Below, piece after piece: positions 42,895 to 50,605 of a stretch of DNA of 64,000 nucleotides. The notes under the pieces were generated by a model, which saw only the letters and a list, made by a program, of their open reading frames with translations, did no database searches and was not told where the DNA came from. Positions within the stretch are counted from its first letter, which is position 1. Each line of letters begins with the position of its first letter. Both the position numbers and the translations under genes were made by a program. The stretch spans positions 186,001 through 250,000 of the forward strand of contig NZ_WHNZ01000042.1 in assembly GCF_013141725.1 (NCBI RefSeq), given 5' to 3'. Source of the stretch: Paenibacillus planticolens (lineage in GTDB: Bacteria; Bacillota; Bacilli; Paenibacillales; NBRC-103111).

Positions 42895-43788
42895 ATGAAA
42901 ACGATTTTCAGAAATGAAAATGGAGCGAAGGAAGTTTATATTCAAGCGTATGATAGAACGCTCCAAGAATGGGATGTCCCAGTTGAATCGACTTACTTAG
43001 ATACTTCTTTTGGTAAAACACATATCCTTATTTCAGGACCGGCAGATGCCGAACCGCTGATTCTGTTCCATGGATTTGGGTTTAGCTCTACGATGTGGAT
43101 TGAAAATGTGAAGCCGCTAAGCAAGTACTACCGCACCTTCGCAGTGGATTTTATAGGTGACATTAATAAGAGCGAAGCGATTCGGCAGATTACAAGTAAG
43201 GAAGAATGTGCAAGCTGGTTCCGTGAAATCCTGAGCGGGCTTGGCATTGAAAGGGCCCATGTCGCAGGGCTGTCCTACGGCGGATTTATTTCATTGGTTT
43301 TGGCCGTTTACGCTCCGCAGCTTATCAATAAAATGGTGGTCATGTGTCCGGCAGCGTCTTTTCAACCGCAGAGCAAAAAATTTTTGATCAAGTGTCTCCT
43401 TGCCGGAATCTTCCCGACAACCAAACGGCTGAACAATTTAATGAATGATATGATCGGCAAGGGAAATCAGGTGAATGAGATTTTGAAAGACCAATTCATA
43501 ACAGGCATGCAGAATGCTTTGCCAACAAACAAGTTATTTCCAAGTTACATGAAGGATGATGAGCTGAGAGCCATTCAATGCCCAATTCTGTTGCTGATCG
43601 GAGATCAAGATATTCAGTATGATCCTCAGAAAGCGATTGCCCGAGCGAAGCACCTGGTTCCGCTTATACAAACGAAATTAATTGCAGATACGGGACACGG
43701 GCTGGCCATGGAACGGCCGAAAACGATTAATGCGTTGATGATTACATTCTTCAAAACTACGGCAAATCAAAAATATGGAGCTGTATAA
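42895..43788 (+). CDS. Alpha/beta hydrolase
   Basis: A 297-residue hydrolase. The nucleophile elbow is HVAGLSYGGFISL, the oxyanion motif is LILFHGFGFSSTMW, and the acid and His are in LIGDQDIQYDP and ADTGHGLAMERP. ATG 42895 has GGGGAG upstream; the longer frame from 42868 is unlikely. The next gene overlaps it by one base. The substrate is unknown. Its place just after the kinase-regulator fusion suggests control by that protein. Confidence 0.9.
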   Translation: MKTIFRNENGAKEVYIQAYDRTLQEWDVPVESTYLDTSFGKTHILISGPADAEPLILFHGFGFSSTMWIENVKPLSKYYRTFAVDFIGDINKSEAIRQITSKEECASWFREILSGLGIERAHVAGLSYGGFISLVLAVYAPQLINKMVVMCPAASFQPQSKKFLIKCLLAGIFPTTKRLNNLMNDMIGKGNQVNEILKDQFITGMQNALPTNKLFPSYMKDDELRAIQCPILLLIGDQDIQYDPQKAIARAKHLVPLIQTKLIADTGHGLAMERPKTINALMITFFKTTANQKYGAV

Positions 43789-44357
43789 TGACAACATTAT
43801 CGGAACTTCTAGGCGGATTATCATGTATCATATCCGGAGTGCTTCTTTTTCTCGCGCATTTATTAAACCTCGGGGCAAGTAACGGTATAGGGACCACGCT
43901 GGGGCAGACGTTAGTTTTATCGGCTCATCTGCTTCTTGTATTTGCATTCTTTTGGTTGTACTCGGCATATCGAAGTCAGATCGGTTTCCTCGGTCTGTTG
44001 GGCATGATCTCGAGCATTATCGGTACCATTCTTGTTACGGCCATTGTTTTTGTAGAAGTTGCCAGCGTATCCGGCAAGCAAGTGGGTGCAGTATTCGAGA
44101 CGAGTGTAACCAGGAACCTGCAGACCTTTGGTCCATTGCTCTTTGTACTTGGAATGATTCTCTTCGGGCTATCCTTTCTTCGGGGAAGGGGAGTTCCACG
44201 CGGTGGCGGTCTGCTTTTGATCGTGGGAACATTGGTTTTTGCAAGCGGAAGTTTGGTTGTTGAAGCCGAGGCTTTAATCTCTACGATAGGTGCTGGTCTA
44301 ACGGGTGCCGGTTTTGTGTGGTTGGGGATGACAACGAATAGATTAACTCACGTTTAA
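43788..44357 (+). CDS. Six-segment membrane protein of unknown function
   Basis: A 189-residue hydrophobic protein with about six membrane segments and few charges. It starts at ATG 43788, whose A is the last base of the preceding stop codon TAA, so translation is coupled to the hydrolase gene. Only the tail is polar. I recognise no family with confidence. A strong terminator ends the operon. Confidence 0.8.
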   Translation: MTTLSELLGGLSCIISGVLLFLAHLLNLGASNGIGTTLGQTLVLSAHLLLVFAFFWLYSAYRSQIGFLGLLGMISSIIGTILVTAIVFVEVASVSGKQVGAVFETSVTRNLQTFGPLLFVLGMILFGLSFLRGRGVPRGGGLLLIVGTLVFASGSLVVEAEALISTIGAGLTGAGFVWLGMTTNRLTHV

Positions 44358-44400
44358 AGTATACAAAAAGAACTGATTTTATCCGAAGTCAGGTTCATAT

Positions 44401-44442
44401 AGCCTTGATTTTCTACGATTTGTAGAGAATCAAGGCTTTTTT
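44401..44442 (+). terminator. Strong intrinsic terminator
   Basis: AGCCTTGATTTTCTAC and GTAGAGAATCAAGGCT form a nearly perfect 16-bp stem with a 5-base loop, then six Ts. Confidence 0.88.
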
Positions 44443-44584
44443 GCGCAAATCGACACTTTCAGCATACATTCAGTCAGCTTTCATATGCCTATCAGCCAAA
44501 CTTAATCAACACTTCAGGTTAGCACCCTATACTAGTATCTATCAGCAGCAATCAAATAAATGATACACGAAAGGCGGTAATCGC

Positions 44585-45835
44585 ATGAACGAAGATATGA
44601 AAAACACGGATAACACAAATAATAATATAATCATTGAAAACAAGCCGCGGAGCACAAAATGGAGATCAACGTTTGCAGCTTTTATGGCTGGAGCGCTCGT
44701 CGTCGGTGGGTTAATGTTCACGTCGGATAAAATGGATCTGTTCGGATTTGCTGCGCAACCTGTTCAATCGAGCGTTGCTGCTGCAGCTAACTCGGGAGGG
44801 GCTGATGTCCAAACGGCTTCGTTAAATCCAACAGGGACGAACAGTATCTCATCCATTGCCAAAGCTGCGAGTCCAGCTATTGTCAAAATCGAGACTAAAG
44901 TAAAACAGACGAATAGTGGACAGAATAGAAGAAACGCATATCAACAAGGGACTCAAAGCGGGGATACCATCGAGAATGGGATTGGATCAGGCTTTGTTTT
45001 CGACTCAAGCGGTTATATTTTAACGAATGAGCATGTGATAGATGGCGCAGATGAAATCAACGTCTATGTGCAAGGCTACGATACACCGTTTACGGCAAAA
45101 CTTCTGGGAAGCAGCTACGATCTAGACTTGGCCGTACTCAAAATTGAGGGAGATAAAGATTTTCCTGCTCTGAAAATCGGTAACTCCGATAATACGGAAG
45201 TTGGGGATTGGCTCGTCGCGATCGGCAACCCATATGACTTCGATTACTCGGTAACGACAGGCGTATTAAGTGCCAAAGAGCGTGAGATCAGCATCGATGA
45301 TGAGCAGGGTACGCGAAACTACAAACATTTGCTGCAAACAGACACAGCGATCAATCCGGGCAACTCCGGCGGTCCGCTATTAAATATGAATGGCGAAGTT
45401 ATCGGTATCAATACGGCTGTCAACTCTGAAGCGCAAGGCATGGGTTTCGCAATTCCGTCAAGCACCATTAATTCGGTTGTCGATAAACTGAAAAATAACG
45501 AAACGATTCCAAAAGAGCCAGCGCCGTACATTGGCGTAGCCTTACAAAATATTTCAAATGATATGCTGCAAGACTTAAAAATCAACAGTACAAAAGGTGC
45601 CGTAGTTACTGAAGTGAAGCAAGGCACGCCGGCTTTTCAAGCGGGAATTCGGCAATACGACGTTATTTTGGATGTAAATGGCACTGCGATTTCAAGCACG
45701 GATGACCTTACCAAAGCTGTCCAAGCCGCGGCAGTGGGAGATAAATTGAAAGTAACAATTTCTCGTGATGGTGAAACGAAGGATGTTACTGTTGAGGTTG
45801 GTGATAGAAACGCAGAGACTAGCTATCAAAGTTAA
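44585..45835 (+). CDS. HtrA/DegP-like serine protease with PDZ domain
   Basis: A 416-residue protein with a membrane anchor (about residues 29-46), so the protease faces outward. The catalytic triad is His150 (GYILTNEHVIDG), Asp181 (YDLDLAVLKI) and Ser261 (INPGNSGGPLL). A single C-terminal PDZ domain covers about 310-405 (APYIGVALQNIS and IRQYDVILDVNGTAISS). Relatives degrade misfolded secreted proteins and are induced by envelope stress. TATACT at 44528 could be a -10 box, but I cannot identify a matching -35. Confidence 0.93.
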   Translation: MNEDMKNTDNTNNNIIIENKPRSTKWRSTFAAFMAGALVVGGLMFTSDKMDLFGFAAQPVQSSVAAAANSGGADVQTASLNPTGTNSISSIAKAASPAIVKIETKVKQTNSGQNRRNAYQQGTQSGDTIENGIGSGFVFDSSGYILTNEHVIDGADEINVYVQGYDTPFTAKLLGSSYDLDLAVLKIEGDKDFPALKIGNSDNTEVGDWLVAIGNPYDFDYSVTTGVLSAKEREISIDDEQGTRNYKHLLQTDTAINPGNSGGPLLNMNGEVIGINTAVNSEAQGMGFAIPSSTINSVVDKLKNNETIPKEPAPYIGVALQNISNDMLQDLKINSTKGAVVTEVKQGTPAFQAGIRQYDVILDVNGTAISSTDDLTKAVQAAAVGDKLKVTISRDGETKDVTVEVGDRNAETSYQS

Positions 45836-45837
45836 GT

Positions 45838-45892
45838 AAAAAAGATTGCCTATTATCCTGCCATGCTGGCTGGAGATAGGCAATCTTTTCTT
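45838..45892 (+). terminator. Intrinsic terminator after protease gene
   Basis: AAAGATTGCCTAT and ATAGGCAATCTTT form a perfect 13-bp stem around a 22-base loop, followed by TTCTTG. Confidence 0.82.
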
Positions 45893-45975
45893 GTTTGAAT
45901 GCACAAATCGGAAGATATATGTCGTCCCTTATGCTACAATTATTCCTAAGATGCACACTCTCGGAAGCACCTTTC

Positions 45976-46155
45976 TTAGTGCTCCATTAGATTGTTTAGA
46001 TGGACATCTTGTTCATTCTCCGGATCATTAAGCGGATAGATTCTTGCGGTTTCATTTTGCTCGTCTACATTTTGAATGTAAATCGGGACCCCATCGCAGG
46101 TCACATTTGCCATTATTGGCGAAGCAGCAATTTGTTGTGCACGTTGTGGATTCAT
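45976..46155 (-). CDS. sspH: H-type small acid-soluble spore protein
   Basis: A 59-residue protein with the SspH pattern: MNPQRAQQIAASP at the N-terminus, VTCDGVPIYIQNVDEQN in the middle and ARIYPLNDPENEQDVHLN near the end. ATG 46155 is seven bases after GGAGG; a longer frame to 46206 adds 17 residues not found in the family. Such proteins are made in the forespore and found in spore cores. It confirms that the organism sporulates. Confidence 0.94.
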   Translation of the reverse strand: MNPQRAQQIAASPIMANVTCDGVPIYIQNVDEQNETARIYPLNDPENEQDVHLNNLMEH

Positions 46156-46255
46156 TTCAATACCTCCATATGTTTCTAACGATAATAATGTTGGCTTAGC
46201 ATTCATTTTTTATTCTTCAGAACGGTAACATGACGATAGAAAGGTTTGATATGAT

Positions 46256-46786
46256 TTGAGCAGCAGTAACATTTATTTAAGGAAGCTCGAGATGAAGGAT
46301 GCAAGCGATCTTCTTGAACTAAAGCTAAGAAATCGTAATTTTTATCAACAGTTTGAGCCAATCAGAGATGAATCGCATTTCACCCTAGAAGGACAGGAAA
46401 GAGAAATTGCTACTGGCATTCAAGGGGAAGCCAACGATCAATCCTATATTTTCGGAGTTTTTATGAAAGAGACGAATGAACTTTTAGGAAGAATAGCACT
46501 AACGGGTATTGCTCGGGGTGCTTTTCAGAATGCGTACTTAGGTTATTTTATTGATGAAATACATAACGGCAAAGGCTATGCAACAGAGGCTGTTTCTCGA
46601 TGTGTGAATTATGCTTTTAACGAAATAGGTTTGCATCGGATTCAAGCTGGAGTGATGCCCAAGAACATTCCATCGATCCGGGTTTTAGAAAAGGCAGGAT
46701 TTAGACATGAGGGTTTAGCCAAAAAATATTTGAAAATTAACGGTACGTGGGAAGATCACGAATTGTTTGCGATAACTGCTGAGTAA
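46256..46786 (+). CDS. GNAT N-acetyltransferase, RimJ/RimL type
   Basis: A 176-residue acetyltransferase. YFIDEIHNGKGYATEAVSR binds acetyl-CoA, and HRIQAGVMPKNIPSIRVLEK closes the fold. TTG 46256 is the only start upstream of the conserved IYLRKLEMKDASDL; AAAGG stands 11 bases away. It resembles the enzyme at 24123 and may be a paralogue. The target is unknown. Confidence 0.9.
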   Translation: MSSSNIYLRKLEMKDASDLLELKLRNRNFYQQFEPIRDESHFTLEGQEREIATGIQGEANDQSYIFGVFMKETNELLGRIALTGIARGAFQNAYLGYFIDEIHNGKGYATEAVSRCVNYAFNEIGLHRIQAGVMPKNIPSIRVLEKAGFRHEGLAKKYLKINGTWEDHELFAITAE

Positions 46787-46842
46787 CATAAGGGATCGTT
46801 CCGGCTAAGTGGGAGTAATTGTTCTTTTGAGGGGGAGATTGT

Positions 46843-47043
46843 GTGGGATTTATAAGCGTTCTTCTTGTTCTCCTGGGGTTAATCATGTTATTCAGACCGT
46901 CACTACTATGGACCGTTACTGAAAGTTGGAAGTCTAATGATGCAACTGAGCCATCGGACTTGTATGTATGGTCAACGCGTTTTGGCGGGAGTATAGTGGC
47001 ACTAGCAGGTTTGGGTGGTGTTATAGCGATTTGGTTTTTATAA
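46843..47043 (+). CDS. Small DUF6199-like membrane protein
   Basis: A 66-residue protein with two membrane segments around a polar loop, TESWKSNDATEPSDLYVWST, which I associate with the DUF6199 family. GTG 46843 follows GAGGGGGAG. It is a short single gene with its own terminator; function is unknown. Confidence 0.78.
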   Translation: MGFISVLLVLLGLIMLFRPSLLWTVTESWKSNDATEPSDLYVWSTRFGGSIVALAGLGGVIAIWFL

Positions 47044-47083
47044 AAAATAACATTTATTCCTGTACCATAAGCAACATGTAGAG

Positions 47084-47121
47084 GTCTCTCAATTGCCGTG
47101 ATACGGCTTGAGGGATTTTTT
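47084..47121 (+). terminator. Intrinsic terminator after small membrane-protein gene
   Basis: TCAATTGCCGT and ACGGCTTGA pair with one T-T mismatch, and six Ts follow. Confidence 0.65.
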
Positions 47122-47193
47122 ACTATTTCACCCCCTGAAAACGACAAAATTCGACGAATCGGTATAAGAACTATACATAAGGAGTGAATCACG

Positions 47194-47499
47194 ATGGCGA
47201 ATACTTACAAACGCTTCATTCAAAATCAATTCGAAAAAGTGAAGTCTACCGCTTCCGAATTCATTTCTACAAGAAGTGAAGAAGATGATGATGAATCCCT
47301 GATAGAACTCAATCCGCAATATTATGTTGAGCTGAAAGAAATCGCCGATATGCAGCATACGACCGTGCAAGCGCTCGTCAATGGCATCATTGTCCAATAC
47401 CTGACAAGCGCCCCCCACGAATTAGCCCCAATCTCAGTGGCTCAAAAGGAAGAGAACCCGCTTCTGTATTTGGATGGTATTTGCAAACTAAAGAATTAA
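47194..47499 (+). CDS. Ribbon-helix-helix-like protein, possible antitoxin partner of the PIN-like gene
   Basis: A 101-residue protein. The segment LIELNPQYYVELKEIADMQH followed by TTVQALVNGIIVQYL resembles a CopG/Arc-type ribbon-helix-helix unit (strand, helix, helix). The N-terminal 40 residues are charged and may be disordered. AAGGAG lies nine bases before ATG 47194. It ends 13 bases before a PIN-like gene, in the order typical of type II antitoxins. It could also be an unrelated DNA-binding protein. Confidence 0.65.
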   Translation: MANTYKRFIQNQFEKVKSTASEFISTRSEEDDDESLIELNPQYYVELKEIADMQHTTVQALVNGIIVQYLTSAPHELAPISVAQKEENPLLYLDGICKLKN

Positions 47500-47512
47500 G
47501 GAGTGCTGACAT

Positions 47513-47971
47513 TTGGATAACCACTTGAACATTCAGGAGGCTATTTTTCTGGATGAAACTGCTTTAGCCGCTTTGATGAACCCTGAGAATCCCCGGTATG
47601 CGAAAGCACGTTCTCTTTTTCTGGATTTGCATGACCTTGAACGTAATTACGTGACGACCAATTCTATTATTTTTGATCTTCACGAATGGCTTCGCAATGA
47701 GTATAGCTATGAGCAGGCGGAATATTTTCTGAATGCGATTGATAAAGCCGTGAGTAAAGGCAAGTTGGCGCTCATCTCTGGCGGCTCCGAAATTGAGATC
47801 GAATCGCGCAGGCTGCTTATAGACAGGCCCGAACTCCGGTTCTCGCTCAGCGAAGCATACACAGCTGTAACCATGTCTTATTACCAGGTAAACCGTATCT
47901 TTACTTTCAATCGAAATTTCCTGATGCTTACCAATTTGGACAAGAATATTCGCCTCATTCCATCCAGTTAA
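47513..47971 (+). CDS. PIN-domain-like protein, possible VapC-type toxin relative
   Basis: A 152-residue protein. FLDETALAALMNPENPRYAKA (Asp14 motif) and SLSEAYTAVTMSYYQVNRIF align with PIN nucleases. The expected acidic positions read Asp14, Asp55, Glu114 and Asn133 (FTFNRNF, usually FTFDRHF), so one may be lost. TTG 47513 has AAGGAG nine bases upstream. It is preceded by a ribbon-helix-helix-like gene, suggesting a toxin-antitoxin pair, perhaps one that has lost catalysis. Activity cannot be judged from sequence alone. Confidence 0.65.
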   Translation: MDNHLNIQEAIFLDETALAALMNPENPRYAKARSLFLDLHDLERNYVTTNSIIFDLHEWLRNEYSYEQAEYFLNAIDKAVSKGKLALISGGSEIEIESRRLLIDRPELRFSLSEAYTAVTMSYYQVNRIFTFNRNFLMLTNLDKNIRLIPSS

Positions 47972-48003
47972 AAGCAAGTCTACCCGCAGGACGATTCGGG
48001 AGT

Positions 48004-48182
48004 GGGAACTACGATCCTCTATTTTTCAAATTGTCGTCACCTCTGCCATTTAGAGAGAACTATGATCCCTTATTTAACGCAACTTGGTCAAAATGGATAC
48101 AGTTTCAGGGGAATAAGACCCTGTAGTTCCGTCTGGAGCCTAAAAGGTGGCCCTTGAGCTCAAATAGAGACCTGTAGTTCCC
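48004..48182. repeat. Four-arm 51-bp-period dyad repeat, copy B
   Basis: Left end GGGAACTACGATCC and right end CCTGTAGTTCCC are inverted. A second forward arm, GAGAACTATGATCCC, begins at 48055 (51 bp later); a second inverted arm, GAATAAGACCCTGTAGTTCC, ends at 48130, 52 bp before the right end. It shares most arms with copy A at 36369. It occupies most of the 281-base gap between the PIN-like gene and the alpha-glucosidase; a terminator follows. Confidence 0.85.
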
Positions 48183-48201
48183 CCTATCGCAAAAAAATAC
48201 G

Positions 48202-48247
48202 AAAGGCTGTCTCAAAAGCAGAAAATTCTACTTTTGGGACAGCCTTT
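48202..48247 (-). terminator. Bidirectional terminator before alpha-glucosidase gene end
   Basis: AAAGGCTGTC and GACAGCCTTT form a 10-bp outer stem with a near-perfect inner stem AAAAGCAGA/TACTTTT. On the minus strand TTTCGTATTTTTTT follows. Confidence 0.82.
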
Positions 48248-48252
48248 TGTGA

Positions 48253-49890
48253 TTAAAATTTGTAAATGAGCGCCTCATGCGGACGAAGCTTGAAATTCGC
48301 GACGCCGCTGTCTTCTCTGGTTACATCCGGATAATTGGCAAGCATCAGTTCTTTCTTCCGGCCATTAAAACCTTCCGGTAAAGTGAAGGAGGTTTCATGG
48401 TCGGCGTGATTCAGAATAATCAACCAGATCGCGCCCTCTAGCGTTCGTGTGTACATGTAAAGATGCGAATCTCCCTCAGAAAGGTCTTTATACTCTCCGT
48501 ACACCATGACATCATTTTCTTTACGCAGAGCAATTAACCTCTGGTAATATCGATAAATGGAGTTCGGGTGCTCCAGATCCTGCTTCACATTGATATCCTT
48601 ATAGTTCGGATTTAACTTGATCCAGGACTTTCCTGACGTGAATCCGGCATTTTCCGTGTCGTCCCACTGCATGGGGGTACGGGAGTTATCGCGGCTTAAA
48701 GCCTTCAGACTTTCAAAGACGGCTTGAGGGTCTTTGCCTCTGAGAACCTCTTCCTGATAGCGATTCTTCATCGCGATGTCGTCGTAATCTTCAATAGAGG
48801 GGAAGCGGACGCCGGTCATTCCGATTTCTTCGCCTTGATAAATATAAGGCATGCCCGGTAAAGTATGCAGCATAGTCGCCAGCAGCTTAGCCGATTCCCT
48901 GCGATATTGCTTATCGTTTCCATATCGCGTTACCTGACGGGTATGATCATGGTTGTTGAGGAATTGCGAATTCCAGCCCTGGCCTTTTAACCCTTCGTAC
49001 CAACGGGTTTGAATGTCTTTGAAGCGCAGCATGTCCCAAGATGGCATCTCGTCCGCCACTTCGAAGTGAAACAGCGTATGCAGCTCGTCTCGGTCTTCTC
49101 CCACGTATTTCAAGCCTTCTTCAGGGCTAACGAAGGCAGCTTCACCTACTGTCAAAATATCAAAATGACGCAGCACTTGCTCATTCATTTCTTTCAAATA
49201 GGTATGTAACCCGGGATTGTTGGTCAAATACCGGATATCCTGCGGATTGTCGGCATCGGGATAGCCATCCGGCTTAGCCAAGAGGGCAATGGCATCCAAA
49301 CGGAAGCCGTCGATTCCTTTTTCCAGCCAAAAGCGCATCATGGCATATATGGCCTCGCGAACTTCGGGATTTTCCCAGTTCAAATCAGGCTGCTCTACGG
49401 CGAATGAATGGAAATAATATTGTCCGGTCTGTTCGTCCCATTCCCAAGTAGACGGAGAAAAGTAGGAACGCCAGTTATTCGGTTCTTTCCCGTCTATTGC
49501 ATCCTTCCAAATGTACCAATCACGTTTGGCATGATCACGGGAAGATCGCGATTCAACAAACCATGGGTGTTGATCGGAAGTATGGTTTACAACAAGGTCC
49601 ATAATCAGCTTCATGCCGCGATTATGAATTTCCTGAAGCAGCGTTTCCCATATTTCCATCGTTCCTGCTTTCGGCATAATTCGGTTGTAATCGGAAATAT
49701 CGTAACCATTATCTTTATCGGGCGATTCATAGGCCGGGTTCAGCCAAATAACATCCACACCGAGTTCTTTAATATAGTCGAGTTTCTCGATAAGCCCCTG
49801 AAGGTCGCCATAGCCGTCCCCATTCGTGTCCAAAAAACTGCGCCAATAGACTTGATAAACTACGGATTCCTTCCACCAAGTACGTTTCAC
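48253..49890 (-). CDS. GH13 alpha-glucosidase (oligo-1,6-glucosidase type)
   Basis: A 545-residue alpha-amylase-family enzyme with no signal peptide. Conserved regions are DLVVNHTSDQHPWF, GFRLDAIALLAK (nucleophile Asp), LTVGEAAFVSPE (acid/base Glu), and NNHDHTRQVTRYG (transition-state Asp). The N-terminus WWKESVVYQVYWRSF and domain C are typical of cytoplasmic glucosidases acting on short oligosaccharides. GTG 49890 has GGAG eight bases upstream and gives MKRTWWKE; a longer frame begins at 49899. Trehalose-6-phosphate hydrolase activity cannot be excluded. Confidence 0.93.
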   Translation of the reverse strand: MKRTWWKESVVYQVYWRSFLDTNGDGYGDLQGLIEKLDYIKELGVDVIWLNPAYESPDKDNGYDISDYNRIMPKAGTMEIWETLLQEIHNRGMKLIMDLVVNHTSDQHPWFVESRSSRDHAKRDWYIWKDAIDGKEPNNWRSYFSPSTWEWDEQTGQYYFHSFAVEQPDLNWENPEVREAIYAMMRFWLEKGIDGFRLDAIALLAKPDGYPDADNPQDIRYLTNNPGLHTYLKEMNEQVLRHFDILTVGEAAFVSPEEGLKYVGEDRDELHTLFHFEVADEMPSWDMLRFKDIQTRWYEGLKGQGWNSQFLNNHDHTRQVTRYGNDKQYRRESAKLLATMLHTLPGMPYIYQGEEIGMTGVRFPSIEDYDDIAMKNRYQEEVLRGKDPQAVFESLKALSRDNSRTPMQWDDTENAGFTSGKSWIKLNPNYKDINVKQDLEHPNSIYRYYQRLIALRKENDVMVYGEYKDLSEGDSHLYMYTRTLEGAIWLIILNHADHETSFTLPEGFNGRKKELMLANYPDVTREDSGVANFKLRPHEALIYKF

Positions 49891-49981
49891 ATCCAGCACT
49901 CCATTTCTCTAAGTAGATCAATAATCTTTTCAAAATAATTCGTTTTCTATTATTGCTTAAATACAGATGATTTGCAAAGAA

Positions 49982-50449
49982 TCACTTTCCAGTCAACTGC
50001 AGTGCCACTGCTGTTAAGAAGAACGCAAAAGCCAAAATTGCCGCCGAGGAACGAACAACATCTAGAAGCGCCCACCGGTTGATTAACTGCTTCCAATTGC
50101 TTGGCGGCGCATCTGGACGCCAGAGCAGCAAGCCCTTATTAATAGGGAGGGTGCCGAAGATCGTTGTTAAAATCAATATGAGCAAAGCAAGCGCTCCCGC
50201 GCACTGGAAACCGAATCCAGAATCATAGCGATTCAATATAAGTACGGCAACCGCTGAAACGACGGTCGGCAAAATGATGGCGGGCACCAGCACACGTAAC
50301 TTCAGTATTAGTGCTTGACGGACTCGAATTTGTGACTGTTCGTCCAGATGAGCCAAGGACGCATGCACACCGTAGCGAACCACGAACTCCTCGCCAGCCA
50401 GAATGCCTGTGAGAAACAAACTAACGAACTCGATAACGATTTGATACAT
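49982..50449 (-). CDS. DUF1772 (anthrone-oxygenase-like) membrane protein
   Basis: A 155-residue protein with four membrane segments. NRWALLDVVRSSAAILAFAF and the opening FLTGILAGEEFVVRYGVH fit DUF1772 proteins. ATG 50449 has AGGAGG nine bases upstream; the long frame to 50644 would overlap the divergent gene. In fungi relatives oxidise anthrones, but bacterial members are uncharacterised, so no reaction is assigned. Confidence 0.85.
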   Translation of the reverse strand: MYQIVIEFVSLFLTGILAGEEFVVRYGVHASLAHLDEQSQIRVRQALILKLRVLVPAIILPTVVSAVAVLILNRYDSGFGFQCAGALALLILILTTIFGTLPINKGLLLWRPDAPPSNWKQLINRWALLDVVRSSAAILAFAFFLTAVALQLTGK

Positions 50450-50605
50450 ATGGAATGTCCTCCTAGTGATCCTCTTTGAAATATTATGTTTAATGTAAAA
50501 TACATCGATGAACTCAATATAAACTGCTAATACAAGCAAGAGTCGACCGAATAAAAAATACCGCATCGGAGATATTATGATAAAAATGGAAGAAAGGACT
50601 TCGCG

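Noticed and set aside
47564..47977. A 137-residue minus-strand frame opposite the PIN-like gene
   Set aside because: The plus frame has a ribosome site, fits a PIN pattern and pairs with an upstream gene; the antisense frame has none of these.
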